A stretch of DNA of 64,000 bases from Nocardioides deserti (GCF_014266025.1 NZ_JACMYC010000001.1:62001-126000), one strand, 5' to 3'. Shown: positions 1-8,472, numbered from the stretch's first letter. Notes: generated by a model from the sequence alone, not told the origin. Numbers and translations are program-made.

Positions 1-684
1 TTCCGCCCGCAGGTGACCGGTGCGGAGAACATCCCCGAGGAGGGGCCGGCGATCCTCGCCAGCAACCACCTGTCGTACGCCGACTGGCTGTTCATGCCGC
101 TGACGCTGCCGCGGCGGGTGACGTTCGTGGCGAAGGCGGAGTACTTCACGACGCCCGGCGTCAAGGGCTGGTTCCAGAAGCAGTTCTTCTCCGGCGCCGG
201 CCAGGTGCCGATCGACCGCGGCGGCGCGAGCGCCGCCGAGGGCGCGCTGACCGCGGCGAAGCGGATCCTCGGCGAGGGCGGGCTGTTCGGCATCTACCCC
301 GAGGGCACGCGCAGCCACGACGGCCGCCTCTACCGCGGCAAGACCGGCGTCGCGCGCCTGGCCCTGGAGACCGGCGTCCCGGTCATCCCGGTCGCCGTCG
401 TCGGCACCGACGTGGTGGCGCCCCCGGGCAAGACCTTCGGCACCTTCACCCGGCCGGTGGTCCGCTTCGGCAAGCCCTTGGACTTCTCCCGCTACGAGGG
501 GATGAGCAACGACCGCTACATCCTGCGCTCGGTGACCGACGAGATCATGTACGAGATCATGCGGCTCTCCGGCCAGGAGTACGTCGACACCTACGCGGCC
601 CAGGCCAAGAAGGCCGACGCCGAGGCGAAGCGCGCCGAGCGGGCCGAGCGCGGCGAGGCCGGCGAGCAGAAGAAGGCGTCCTGA
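1..684 (+). CDS. 1-acyl-sn-glycerol-3-phosphate acyltransferase (PlsC family), 5' partial
   Basis: Transfers an acyl chain to lysophosphatidic acid in phospholipid synthesis at the inner face of the membrane. The frame is open from base 1 and reads FRPQVTGAENIP, which matches the stretch before the first PlsC motif in the family, so the true start is outside the window and the GTG at 13 is internal. Visible family motifs are the catalytic HX4D (NHLSYADW), the VPIDRGG segment, the substrate-binding YPEGTRS block and the later VPVIPVAVVG block. The C-terminus is a charged Lys/Glu/Ala tail. A sensor kinase follows at once on the same strand. Acyl specificity cannot be read from sequence. Confidence 0.9.
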   Translation, partial: FRPQVTGAENIPEEGPAILASNHLSYADWLFMPLTLPRRVTFVAKAEYFTTPGVKGWFQKQFFSGAGQVPIDRGGASAAEGALTAAKRILGEGGLFGIYPEGTRSHDGRLYRGKTGVARLALETGVPVIPVAVVGTDVVAPPGKTFGTFTRPVVRFGKPLDFSRYEGMSNDRYILRSVTDEIMYEIMRLSGQEYVDTYAAQAKKADAEAKRAERAERGEAGEQKKAS

Positions 685-773
685 GCCGACGGTCCGACCC
701 GGCGGGCGGAGCGTCGGCCCCCGGCCTGGCCGTCGAGGACCGGCTGTTCCGCGCGCTGGCCGTCCTGCGCGGG

Positions 774-1844
774 GTGACCCTCGCGAACGCGGTGGTGCTC
801 AACCTCTACCGCGCCGACAACTTCCAGCGCCCGGTCGCCGGCGTGGTCTGCGTCGTGGTGATGGTGGCGTGGACCGCCGTGGCCGTGTGGGCGTACGCCG
901 CGCCCCGGCGCCGCACGGTGGGCCTGCTGGTGGCGGACCTCGCCGTCGCGGTCGCGCTGCTCGCTGTGACGCCGCTGGTCAAGGGCGACGGGTTCAACGC
1001 GACCGTGCCCGGTTTCTGGGTCGCGGGTGCGTTGCTGGCCTGGGCGGTCCGCTACCGCTGGGTGGGCGGGTTGCTGGCCGCGGTGGTGCTCTCGGCGACC
1101 GACCTGCTGGTCCGCGAGGAGATCACCCAGGCCAACTACGGCAACGTCTTCCTCATCGTGATCGGCGGGCCGATCGTCGGCTTCATGTGCGGGTCGCTCC
1201 AGGAGATGGCCGCCGAGCGCGACCGCGCCGAGCGCACCGCCGCAGCGGCCGCCGAGCGGGCCCGGCTGGCGCGAGCCGTCCACGACGGCGTGCTCCAGGT
1301 GCTGTCCCTGGTGCAGCGGCGCGGGGCGGAGCTCGGCGGGGAGGCCGCCGAGCTGGGGCGCCTCGCCGGCGAGCAGGAGTCGCGGCTGCGGACGCTGATC
1401 CGCACCCAGGAGCGGACGGCCGAGCGTCCTGGCGAGGTCGGTGGCGACGCCGTGCTCGATCTCGCCGCCGAGCTGGGCCGGCTGGAGTCGCGGGCGGCGG
1501 TCACCGTCGCCGCACCGGCCACCCCGGTCGAGCTGCCGGCCGACGTCGTGCGCGAGCTGTGCGCCGTCGTCGGCGCGTGCCTGGACAACGTCGCGGTCCA
1601 CGTCGGGCCGCAGGCGCCGGCCTGGGTGCTGCTCGAGGCGTTCGCGGACCGGGTCGAGCTGTCGGTGCGCGACGAGGGCCCCGGCATCCCGGCCGGCCGG
1701 TTGGAGCAGGCGGCGGCGGAGGGCCGGCTGGGGGTCAGCGAGTCGATCCGCGGCCGGGTCGCCGACCTCGGGGGCACGGCCACCCTGTCCACCGGCTCGT
1801 TCGGCACCGAGTGGGAGATCGTCGTCCCCCTCGGTCGTCGCTAG
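774..1844 (+). CDS. MacS-like sensor histidine kinase
   Basis: Membrane sensor kinase of the NarL/DegS type. The N-terminal half has several hydrophobic segments (about residues 22-140). Then comes a dimerisation helix with the phospho-acceptor His in RAVHDGVLQVL (about residue 170), and a HATPase domain with CLDNVAVHV (N box) and DEGPGIP (G1 box). It is one transcription unit with the flavin-reductase-like gene and the LuxR-type regulator at 2383, its likely partner. The coordinate given is the GTG at 774, but the same frame is open back to 681 and reads VEDRLFRALAVLRG just before it, as expected of the family N-terminus. The real start may therefore be the CTG at 681, overlapping the previous stop. 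Confidence 0.85.
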   Translation: MTLANAVVLNLYRADNFQRPVAGVVCVVVMVAWTAVAVWAYAAPRRRTVGLLVADLAVAVALLAVTPLVKGDGFNATVPGFWVAGALLAWAVRYRWVGGLLAAVVLSATDLLVREEITQANYGNVFLIVIGGPIVGFMCGSLQEMAAERDRAERTAAAAAERARLARAVHDGVLQVLSLVQRRGAELGGEAAELGRLAGEQESRLRTLIRTQERTAERPGEVGGDAVLDLAAELGRLESRAAVTVAAPATPVELPADVVRELCAVVGACLDNVAVHVGPQAPAWVLLEAFADRVELSVRDEGPGIPAGRLEQAAAEGRLGVSESIRGRVADLGGTATLSTGSFGTEWEIVVPLGRR

Positions 1845-1855
1845 CCTCGGGCGCG

Positions 1856-2386
1856 ATGACCATCCACGACACCCATCCGTTCGCCGGCGAGGACGACCCG
1901 GTACGCCGCTTCCGCGGTCGCCTCGGCGGCACCGTCACGCTGTGGACCAGCGGCGACCCCGGCGACGACGGCAGCCGGGCCGGGCTGACGGTCACCTCGC
2001 TGATGGTCGCCAACGGCGAGACGCCGCGGGTGCTCGCGCTGCTCGACCCCGACTCCGACCTGGTCGAGGAGCTGCGCCGGACCGGGCGCGCCGTCGTGCA
2101 GGTGCTCGCCTGGGCCGACCGCGGGCTGGCCGAGATGTTCGCCGGCACCGCTCCGGCGCCGGGCGGGATGTTCCGGCAGGCGCCGTTCGTCGACACGGCG
2201 TACGGCCCGCGGCTCGCCTCGGCGACCTCCTGGGCCGGTGTCGAGCTCGAGGAGGAGCGCGAGGTCGGGTGGTCCGCGCTGGTGACGTGCCGGCTGGTGA
2301 CGGCCGAGGCCGGCGAGGACGTCGACCCGCTCGGCCACCGACGCGGCCGCTGGCTGCGGCTGGCCCAGGAGAGGGGGACCGGATGA
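1856..2386 (+). CDS. Flavin reductase-like domain protein
   Basis: About 176 residues of the FMN-binding split-barrel (flavin reductase-like) fold. Recognisable parts are the early GTVTLWTSG strand, the LTVTSLMV segment typical of the flavin-binding region, and the VGWSALVTCRLV strand. Members reduce free flavin or bind FMN; the substrate here is unknown. The ATG lies 11 bp after the kinase stop, and the stop overlaps the next ATG (ATGA), so it is translationally coupled inside a kinase/regulator operon. That placement hints at a role in redox or signal input, but this is inference only. Confidence 0.8.
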   Translation: MTIHDTHPFAGEDDPVRRFRGRLGGTVTLWTSGDPGDDGSRAGLTVTSLMVANGETPRVLALLDPDSDLVEELRRTGRAVVQVLAWADRGLAEMFAGTAPAPGGMFRQAPFVDTAYGPRLASATSWAGVELEEEREVGWSALVTCRLVTAEAGEDVDPLGHRRGRWLRLAQERGTG

Positions 2387-3054
2387 GCGCGGACACCGCC
2401 GAGCAGGCGATCCGGGTGATGGTCGTCGACGACCACCCGATGTGGCGCGACGCCGTCGAGCGCGACCTCCAGCAGGCCGGCTTCGACGTGGTCGCGGTCG
2501 CGGCGACCGGCACGGAGGCGCTGGCGCGGTTCAAGGCCGCGCGGCCGCAGGTGGTGGTGCTCGACCTGCAGATCCCCGAGCCCGACGGGGTCGGCGTCAC
2601 CCGCGAGGCGCTCGCCCACGACCCGTCGGCCCGGGTGCTCGTGCTCAGCGCGTCCGGCGAGCAGGCCGACGTGCTCGAGGCGGTCAAGGCCGGCGCGACC
2701 GGCTACCTGGTGAAGTCCGCGTCCCGCGAGGAGCTGCTCGACGCCGTACGTCGCGTGGCGCGCGGCGACACGGTCTTCACCCCCGGACTGGCCGGCCTGG
2801 TGCTCGGCGAGTTCCGGCGCCTCGCGGACCCTGCGGCCTCGACCGACCCGATGCAGCCGCAGCTGACCGAGCGCGAGACCGAGGTGCTCAAGATGGTGGC
2901 GAAGGGGATGTCGTACAAGCAGGTCGCCGAGCGGCTCGTCCTCTCCCACCGCACCGTCCAGAACCACGTGCAGAACACCCTGCGCAAGCTGCAGATGCAC
3001 AACCGCGTCGAGCTCACCCGCTGGGCGATCGAGCAAGGTCTTGACGAGGACTGA
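2383..3054 (+). CDS. LuxR/NarL-family response regulator
   Basis: Two-domain response regulator of 223 residues. The receiver domain (about 10-125) has the acidic pair in VMVVDDHPMW, the phospho-acceptor Asp in VVVLDLQIPEPDG and the conserved Lys in GYLVKSAS. The C-terminal helix-turn-helix starts at LTERETEVLKMVAKG and contains the recognition helix SHRTVQNHV (about 155-215). It overlaps the flavin-reductase-like gene by ATGA, and the sensor kinase two genes upstream is its probable phosphodonor. Target genes are not visible. The gene ends just before a large palindromic region that separates it from the convergent oxygenase. Confidence 0.93.
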   Translation: MSADTAEQAIRVMVVDDHPMWRDAVERDLQQAGFDVVAVAATGTEALARFKAARPQVVVLDLQIPEPDGVGVTREALAHDPSARVLVLSASGEQADVLEAVKAGATGYLVKSASREELLDAVRRVARGDTVFTPGLAGLVLGEFRRLADPAASTDPMQPQLTERETEVLKMVAKGMSYKQVAERLVLSHRTVQNHVQNTLRKLQMHNRVELTRWAIEQGLDED

Positions 3055-3077
3055 CCTGGGCGCCGGCCGGCTGCGGG

Positions 3078-3146
3078 GTGCAGGAGTCACCGGTTAACCG
3101 GTGACCCCTGCACATATCGGGGCAGATCTGCCCCGAGATGTGCAGG
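3078..3146. repeat. Two overlapping long palindromes between convergent genes
   Basis: Bases 3078-3113 form a 36-bp inverted repeat with one mismatched pair, centred on GGTTAACC. Bases 3107-3146 form a 40-bp inverted repeat with one mismatched pair, whose inner 20 bp (TCGGGGCAGATCTGCCCCGA) are a perfect palindrome. They share CCTGCAC at 3107-3113, so only one hairpin can form at a time; the heptamer GTGCAGG/CCTGCAC occurs three times. The place between two convergent stops suggests a bidirectional terminator or a REP-like element. Confidence 0.8.
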
Positions 3147-3166
3147 ACTTCCGTGGGATGTCCGGC

Positions 3167-4381
3167 TCAGCCGCGGGCCGGGTGCGGCCTGCCGCCACCG
3201 GGGGAGGCATCGACAAGGTCGTGCTGCACGCCGTACCGAGCCCGCAGCCGCGCGTCCTGCGCCTCCCGGTAGCGCTCGCCCATCCGCGTGCGCGGCCCCA
3301 GCGTGAGCGGGACCCGGTCGAGGGTGGCGTTGACGGCGCCGATGACCGGCCCGGCGGCGCGGACGACGTGCTTGAGGCGCGTGCGGGCCACCCCGAGCTC
3401 GTCGGCGATCCCGTCGCCGATGAAGACCCGCTCGAGCGCGGCGACGACCTTCGGCGCGACCGGGTGGAGCCGGGCCGGCACCAGCTGCTCGATCTCCGGC
3501 ACGAGGAACTCGCTGTTGATCGCGCCGACCAGCTCCCGGCAGTACTCGTCGACTGGCGGCCGGGTCAGCAGGTAGATCCCCTCGAGCGCCTCCTGCTCGT
3601 CCTCGTCGGTCGGCAGCAGCCGCTCGTCGATGCCGAGCAGGTGGCCGATGTAGCGCCAGCGGGCGTAGTACGCCGCCTGCTCGTGCGACCGGTACGGCGC
3701 TCCGATCGCGCGCATGCCGCGCAGCGGGATGAGGCAGAACTCGATGAGCGTGTAGGCGAGGTAGGACTGGCAGATCGGCACGCCCCAGGCGGCGAGGTCC
3801 CATCGGTCGTCGCGCAGCAGCGCCTGCCGCACCAGCGCGTGGATGATCCGCACCCGCACGGTCAGCTCGAAGCCCTCCTCGAACCGCCCCAGGCCGCCCT
3901 GCTTGTTGGCCGCGACCAGCCAGGAGGCGACCTCGATGGTGCGCATGCCGGCGTTCTCGATGTAGCGGCCGGTCATCTCCAACGGGCGGGAGGCGGCGGA
4001 GTTGGCGTAGCCGCTCACCAGGGACGCCGCTCCGAGCACGATCCCCGCCTGCCGGGTGTAGCGGCCGAGGTGGACGGTGTCCCGGTCGAGGGCGTCGAGG
4101 TCCACCCAGTCGGGCGTCGCGTCGAGCTGGACGAAGAGCGCCCGCAGCGACTCGGGCGCGTCCGGCACGGCGTCGATGCCCTGCCGGCACGCGGTCCGCA
4201 GCATCCGCATCCCCTTGCCGTGGCCGACCCGGTCGAGGTCGGCGACGAAGGCGTCGGCCAGCGGGTCGCCGTCCCACATCGCGGCGACGTACGTCGGCGC
4301 CAGCCCGGGGTAGCGCTGCTCCGCGAGCTCGGCGTGGCGCAGGGTGGTGGGGATCGGCCGCTCGGTGTCCGTCGCTTGCAT
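3167..4381 (-). CDS. MpaB-family oxygenase (DUF2236), latex-clearing-protein-like
   Basis: 404 residues, close to the usual length of latex clearing protein (Lcp), a b-type haem dioxygenase cleaving polyisoprene. The DUF2236 core is recognisable: AGIVLGAASLVSGYANSA, then RTIEVASWLV, and TVRVRIIHALVRQ, whose His matches the haem-ligand position of Lcp as I recall it. No Tat or Sec signal is evident, so it may be a cytoplasmic MpaB-type enzyme rather than a secreted rubber oxygenase. It is divergent from a TetR gene with an operator-like repeat between, which suggests induction by its substrate. Substrate unknown. Confidence 0.75.
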   Translation of the reverse strand: MQATDTERPIPTTLRHAELAEQRYPGLAPTYVAAMWDGDPLADAFVADLDRVGHGKGMRMLRTACRQGIDAVPDAPESLRALFVQLDATPDWVDLDALDRDTVHLGRYTRQAGIVLGAASLVSGYANSAASRPLEMTGRYIENAGMRTIEVASWLVAANKQGGLGRFEEGFELTVRVRIIHALVRQALLRDDRWDLAAWGVPICQSYLAYTLIEFCLIPLRGMRAIGAPYRSHEQAAYYARWRYIGHLLGIDERLLPTDEDEQEALEGIYLLTRPPVDEYCRELVGAINSEFLVPEIEQLVPARLHPVAPKVVAALERVFIGDGIADELGVARTRLKHVVRAAGPVIGAVNATLDRVPLTLGPRTRMGERYREAQDARLRARYGVQHDLVDASPGGGRPHPARG

Positions 4382-4393
4382 GCGACCGAGCCT

Positions 4394-4427
4394 AGAAGTG
4401 AGGATGTCTCACCTTCTATTCACTTCT
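4394..4427. promoter_or_regulatory. Candidate TetR operator between divergent genes
   Basis: AGAAGTGA at 4394-4401 and its exact inverse TCACTTCT at 4420-4427 flank a third related element, TCACCTTCT, at about 4409-4417. The cluster lies in the 73 bp between the oxygenase start (4381) and the preferred TetR start (4455), where an autoregulatory operator is expected. Confidence 0.45.
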
Positions 4428-4454
4428 CGGGACGTCCGGTCAGGAGTACGCCGC

Positions 4455-5060
4455 ATGGCGCAGAAGCAGCGGATCCGTCCGACGCAGCAGCGAGCCGTCG
4501 CGATGCGGCGGACCCTGCTCGACGCCGCGCTTCACCTTCTCGAGGAGCGCGGCGCGGAGCGGCTGACCACCACGGCGATCGTCGAGCGGGCGCACGTGTC
4601 GACCGGCACGTTCTACCGGTACTTCAACGACAAGGCCGAGATCATCACCGCGCTGCGCGACGAGGCCGTCGCCGCCGTCGACCGTGACCTGCGGGAGGCG
4701 GTGGTCCGCGCGCTGGACCTCGACCTCGAGGACGCCGTCCGCGAGATCGTCACCACGTTGGTCGACGGCTTCGAGCGGCACGGGCCCGTGGTGCTCGCGA
4801 TGGTGGACGCCCAGCCCGGCGGCAGCCACGCCAACGTCCTGCCCGAGATCGAGCGCGACCTCTTCCAGCTCGCCGCGGTGATCCCGCGCCGCCACCTGCC
4901 CGACGTACCTCCCGAACGGCTCGAGGCGCTCGTCTTCATGACCATGGGCGTCGTCGTCGCAACCGCGCTGCGCATCGCGCTCTTCCGCCCGCCGGGCTCG
5001 GACCGGGCGGCGCTGGTGGACGTCGCGACGTCGATGCTGGTGGCCGGGCTGCGCTCCTGA
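4455..5060 (+). CDS. TetR/AcrR family transcriptional regulator
   Basis: Regulator of 201 residues. The N-terminal HTH is plain: RRTLLDAALHLLEERG, LTTTAIVERAHVS, then the TGTFYRYFNDKAEI recognition and turn region (about 18-65). The C-terminal ligand-binding domain has no assignable ligand. The frame is open to 4344 and has another ATG at 4404, but the ATG at 4455 gives the usual short basic leader (MAQKQRIRPTQQ) and leaves the inverted repeats outside the coding region. It is divergent from the MpaB-family oxygenase, which it probably controls together with itself. Confidence 0.88.
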   Translation: MAQKQRIRPTQQRAVAMRRTLLDAALHLLEERGAERLTTTAIVERAHVSTGTFYRYFNDKAEIITALRDEAVAAVDRDLREAVVRALDLDLEDAVREIVTTLVDGFERHGPVVLAMVDAQPGGSHANVLPEIERDLFQLAAVIPRRHLPDVPPERLEALVFMTMGVVVATALRIALFRPPGSDRAALVDVATSMLVAGLRS

Positions 5061-5110
5061 CCGGCGCTCCTGGCCGGCGGTCGGCCCGGCCGGGTGGGTA
5101 GGTTCCCGTC

Positions 5111-6022
5111 ATGGCCGACGCGACGGGGGAGCTGCTCGCGATCGCCGACGAGCTCTACGCGCTGGACCTCGCCGACTTCACCCCGGCCCGCGACGCCCGG
5201 GCGAAGGAGCTCAAGGGCACCGACCTCGCCGAGCTGGTCAAGCCGGTCAAGGCGCTGCGCAAGCCGTCGACGGCGGCCTGGGTGGTCAACCTGCTGGTGC
5301 GCCACGAGACCGAGCAGGTCGAGCAGGTGCTGGCCGTGGGCGCGGCGCTCAGGGAAGCGCAGGCCTCGATGTCCGGCGAGGAGCTCCGGGCGCTCACCCG
5401 GCAGCGCCGCCAGCTCACCGCGGCGGTCACCAGCCAGGCCCGCGCGGTCGCGAAGGAGCGCGGACTGCGCGTCACCGACGCGGTCGCCGACCAGGTCGAG
5501 GCGACGCTCACCGCGGCGATGGTCGACGAGGGTTGCGCGAAGGCCGTGCGCAGCGGGCTGCTCGTCGCATCGATCGAGGCGACCGGCGTGGACGACGTCG
5601 ACGCAGGCGCGGCCGTGGCCCTGCCCGAGGCGCTCGGCTTCTCCGCAGCTCCGCGCGAGCCCGTGGCAGAGCTCCCGAAGCGGCCGAAGCTCGAGGTCGT
5701 CCCCGACCCGGAGGCCGATGCGAAGGTGCGCCGCGCCGCCGAGGAGAAGCTCTCCGCGGCCGAGTCCGAGCTCGAGGACGCGCAGGGGGAGCTCGACGCG
5801 GCCGGCGAGGAGGTCTCCCGGCTCGAGGCCCGCGGGCTCCAGCTCCAGGCGGAGATCGAGGAGCTCCGTGCCCGGATCGCCGCGCTCGAGGAGGAGCACG
5901 ACGCCCTCGACGAGGAGCTCGCCGAGGCCGAGGACGCCCGCGACGAGGCGCAGTCCTCCGTCGCCGACCTCACTCGCGCCCGCGACGCCGCCCGGGCCGC
6001 CCTCGACAAGCTGTCGGGGTAG
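5111..6022 (+). CDS. Actinobacterial protein of unknown function, C-terminal coiled coil
   Basis: 303 residues with no enzyme family recognised. The N-terminal half (about 1-150) is helical and includes RKPSTAAWVVNLLVRHE and LTRQRRQLTAAVTSQARA. A Pro-containing linker follows (about 175-205), and then a long heptad-patterned Glu/Ala/Leu/Arg region (about 205-300) that should form a coiled coil. No signal peptide or membrane segment is seen. The ATG follows 50 bp after the TetR stop and the gene stands alone before a hairpin. Proteins of this pattern occur as hypotheticals in related genomes as far as I recall; function unknown. Confidence 0.75.
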   Translation: MADATGELLAIADELYALDLADFTPARDARAKELKGTDLAELVKPVKALRKPSTAAWVVNLLVRHETEQVEQVLAVGAALREAQASMSGEELRALTRQRRQLTAAVTSQARAVAKERGLRVTDAVADQVEATLTAAMVDEGCAKAVRSGLLVASIEATGVDDVDAGAAVALPEALGFSAAPREPVAELPKRPKLEVVPDPEADAKVRRAAEEKLSAAESELEDAQGELDAAGEEVSRLEARGLQLQAEIEELRARIAALEEEHDALDEELAEAEDARDEAQSSVADLTRARDAARAALDKLSG

Positions 6023-6074
6023 TAACGGTCCGGCGGGAGCGACTGTGCTCCACAACCCGACGTCACTGGCGGGG

Positions 6075-6133
6075 TAGTCCGTGACGTTCGGCAGGGGGAT
6101 CGGCCGAAATCACCTGCCAAACGTCACGGACTA
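6075..6133. terminator. Long hairpin between convergent genes
   Basis: Arms 6075-6095 (TAGTCCGTGACGTTCGGCAGG) and 6113-6133 pair over 21 bp with one mismatch, leaving a 17-nt loop. It lies between the convergent stops at 6022 and 6182 and can serve as a terminator for both; no U-tract is obvious. The rest of the gap holds nothing recognised. Confidence 0.65.
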
Positions 6134-6181
6134 TGCCGGCGGTGGGCGCCAACCTGTGGACAGCCAAGGCGAGGCGAGGAC

Positions 6182-7657
6182 TCAGACGAGCGCCCAGCCC
6201 TTGGACCGCTCGACGGCCTCGCGCCACCGCGCGTGGGAGGCGTCGTACGCCGTGCGGTCGCGGCCGGGGGTGAAGGAGCGGTCGAGGGCCCAGGTCTCGC
6301 GCAGCTCGTCGGTGGAGGACCACACGCCGGTGCCCAGCCCGGCGAGGAAGGCCGCGCCGAGGGCGGTCGTCTCGACCAGCTGGGGGCGTTCGACGGGGAC
6401 GCCGACCTGGTCGGCCTGGACCTGGCAGAGCAGGTCGTTGGCGGAGGCGCCTCCGTCGACGCGCAGCGAGGAGAGCGAGGCTGGCATGGTCTCGAGCACG
6501 TCGCGGACCTCGAAGGCGATCGCCTCGAGGGTGGCGCGCACGAGGTGGGCGCGGGTCGTGCCGCGGGTGACGCCGATGATGAGGCCGCGGGCGTGGGGGT
6601 CCCAGTGCGGGGCGCCGAGGCCCGTGAGCGCGGGGACGAACACCACGCCGTCGGCCGAGGGGACGGTCGAGGCGATCGCGGCGGTCTCGGCGGCCGACCC
6701 GACGATCTGCAGCCCGTCGCGCAGCCACTGCACAGCCGCGCCGGTGACGAAGATCGAGCCCTCGAGCGCGTAAGTCAGCTCGCCATCGGGAGAGCGCCAG
6801 GCGGCCGTGGAGAGCAGGCCGGCCTCGGAGCGCGGCAGCTCAGTGCCGCAGTTGGTGAGGACGAACGAACCGGTGCCGTAGGTGCACTTGGAGTCGCCGA
6901 CGTCGAAGCAGGTCTGGCCGAAGAGCGCCGACTGCTGGTCGCCGGCGATCCCGGCGATGGGCAGCGAGAGGTCGAGGAAGACGCGCGGGTCGGTGACGGC
7001 GAGCTCGCCCCAGTTGGGCACCAGCTCGGGGAGCGCGTCGCGGGGGACCCCGAAGAGCGAGCACAGCTCGTCGCTCCAGTCGCCGGTGGAGAGATCCATC
7101 AGCAGCGTGCGGCAGGCGTTCGAGACGTCGGTGACGTGGTGGAGGCCGCGGGTCATCCGCGCGACGAGGTAGGAGTCGACCGTCCCGACGGCGTACCGCC
7201 CCTCCTCGACCAGCGCCCAGGTGTGCGGCTCGTGCTCGGCGATCCAGGCGAGCTTGGTGCCGGAGAAGTACGGGTCGAGCCGCAGCCCGGTCAGCTCGGC
7301 GACCCGCTCCTCGTGGCCCTCGTCGCGCAGCCGGGTGCAGATGTCGGCGGTGCGGCGGTCCTGCCAGACGATCGCGCGGCGCGGCGAGCCGAGGGTCTCG
7401 CGGTCCCACAGCAGCACGGTCTCGCGCTGGTTGGTGATCCCGACGCCCTTCAGCTCGGAGCGGTCGACCTGGCCGAGCACCTCGCGGCACGCCTCGATGG
7501 TCGCCTGCCAGATCTCCTCCGGCGAGTGCTCCACCCAGCCCGGCTGGGGGAAGTGCTGGGCGAACTCCTGGTAGCCCTTCGCCGCGATCCGCCCGTCCGG
7601 GGTGACCACGACCGCGGTGACGCCGGTGGTGCCGGCGTCGATCGCGAGGATGCTCAC
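6182..7657 (-). CDS. glpK: Glycerol kinase
   Basis: Phosphorylates glycerol to sn-glycerol 3-phosphate in the cytoplasm. The 491 residues match the family length (about 500). Seen are the phosphate-binding AIDAGTTGVTAVV at the N-terminus, the glycerol-contacting NQRETVLLWDRETL, the catalytic-Asp region AGDQQSALFGQ, YGTGSFVLTNCG, and the ATP-site GGASANDLLCQ. The start is the GTG at 7657, which overlaps the stop of the DUF1028 gene by 4 bp (GTGA). The frame runs open far upstream, but homology begins only at MSILAIDAG. No glycerol facilitator or glpD gene is next to it. Confidence 0.96.
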   Translation of the reverse strand: MSILAIDAGTTGVTAVVVTPDGRIAAKGYQEFAQHFPQPGWVEHSPEEIWQATIEACREVLGQVDRSELKGVGITNQRETVLLWDRETLGSPRRAIVWQDRRTADICTRLRDEGHEERVAELTGLRLDPYFSGTKLAWIAEHEPHTWALVEEGRYAVGTVDSYLVARMTRGLHHVTDVSNACRTLLMDLSTGDWSDELCSLFGVPRDALPELVPNWGELAVTDPRVFLDLSLPIAGIAGDQQSALFGQTCFDVGDSKCTYGTGSFVLTNCGTELPRSEAGLLSTAAWRSPDGELTYALEGSIFVTGAAVQWLRDGLQIVGSAAETAAIASTVPSADGVVFVPALTGLGAPHWDPHARGLIIGVTRGTTRAHLVRATLEAIAFEVRDVLETMPASLSSLRVDGGASANDLLCQVQADQVGVPVERPQLVETTALGAAFLAGLGTGVWSSTDELRETWALDRSFTPGRDRTAYDASHARWREAVERSKGWALV

Positions 7658-8472
7658 GCCGTGCCCCGCACGATCGCCAGCACCTTCCGGTCGATCCACC
7701 CCAGCTCGGGGTCGACCCGCATCTCGTAGTTCTCGGTGCCGACCCAGGCGGCGAAGTCGCGGTGCCCGCGCTCGGTCGCCCAGGTCTCGAGCTCGCGACG
7801 CAGCTCGTCGTCGACCGGCACCTTCTCCTCCTCGGTCGAGGCGGTGAGGTAGAGGTCGTTGAGGTCGAGGAGCCGCTCGAGCTCGACCACCGGCGCGGCG
7901 TGGTCGTCGACGCGGAGGTCCACGGCGATGTCGTCGCCGCCGGCGTACCCCGCCCCCTCGCTGACCACCAGCAGCGCCGCCGACTGCCGACCGCGCTTGT
8001 CGCCGCCCGCCTCGTCGCCGGCGGCCAGCGCCGCGAGCAGCCGCCGCGCCAGGGGAGCGGCGGGGTCGGAGGACTCGAAGGCGCGCTGCATCGCCTCGAC
8101 CACCTCGGGCCCGGTCAGCACGTTGCCCTGCACGGCGTACCCCTCGCCGGTCGCCCCGCCGGCCCAGTCGAGGCAGTCCCCGCCGGTGTGCGTCGCGGCG
8201 TTGCCGTCGACGTCGACGATGCCGACCTGGCGGTCCGCGCTGCCGTCGTCCTCCTCGAGCATCCGGTCCAGCGCCACCTGGGCGGTCGCGCCCTCGTCGA
8301 GGTGGGAGAGCGCGATTCCCTTGTACGCCACGTTGGCGTCGGCCTGGGTCGCGATCGCGCCGACCTCGGCGACGGCGGCCGGGACGACCGCCCCGACCGC
8401 GAGGAACTTCGAGGCGACGGCGACGCCCCAGGACTCTCCGTCGGCGGAGCGGGCCACGATCGAGAAGGTCAT
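7654..8472 (-). CDS. DUF1028 family protein (Ntn-hydrolase-like)
   Basis: 272 residues. The N-terminus MTFSIVARSADGESWGVAVASKF begins the DUF1028 domain (about 1-200), which resembles an N-terminal-nucleophile hydrolase fold; GAIATQADANVAYK and YAVQGNVLTG are typical blocks. The C-terminal part (about 205-272) has the small helical module often found in the family and annotated as putative peptidoglycan-binding. No signal peptide. The stop overlaps the glpK start, so the two are co-translated, but a functional link to glycerol use is not established. The biochemical activity is unknown. Confidence 0.85.
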   Translation of the reverse strand: MTFSIVARSADGESWGVAVASKFLAVGAVVPAAVAEVGAIATQADANVAYKGIALSHLDEGATAQVALDRMLEEDDGSADRQVGIVDVDGNAATHTGGDCLDWAGGATGEGYAVQGNVLTGPEVVEAMQRAFESSDPAAPLARRLLAALAAGDEAGGDKRGRQSAALLVVSEGAGYAGGDDIAVDLRVDDHAAPVVELERLLDLNDLYLTASTEEEKVPVDDELRRELETWATERGHRDFAAWVGTENYEMRVDPELGWIDRKVLAIVRGTA

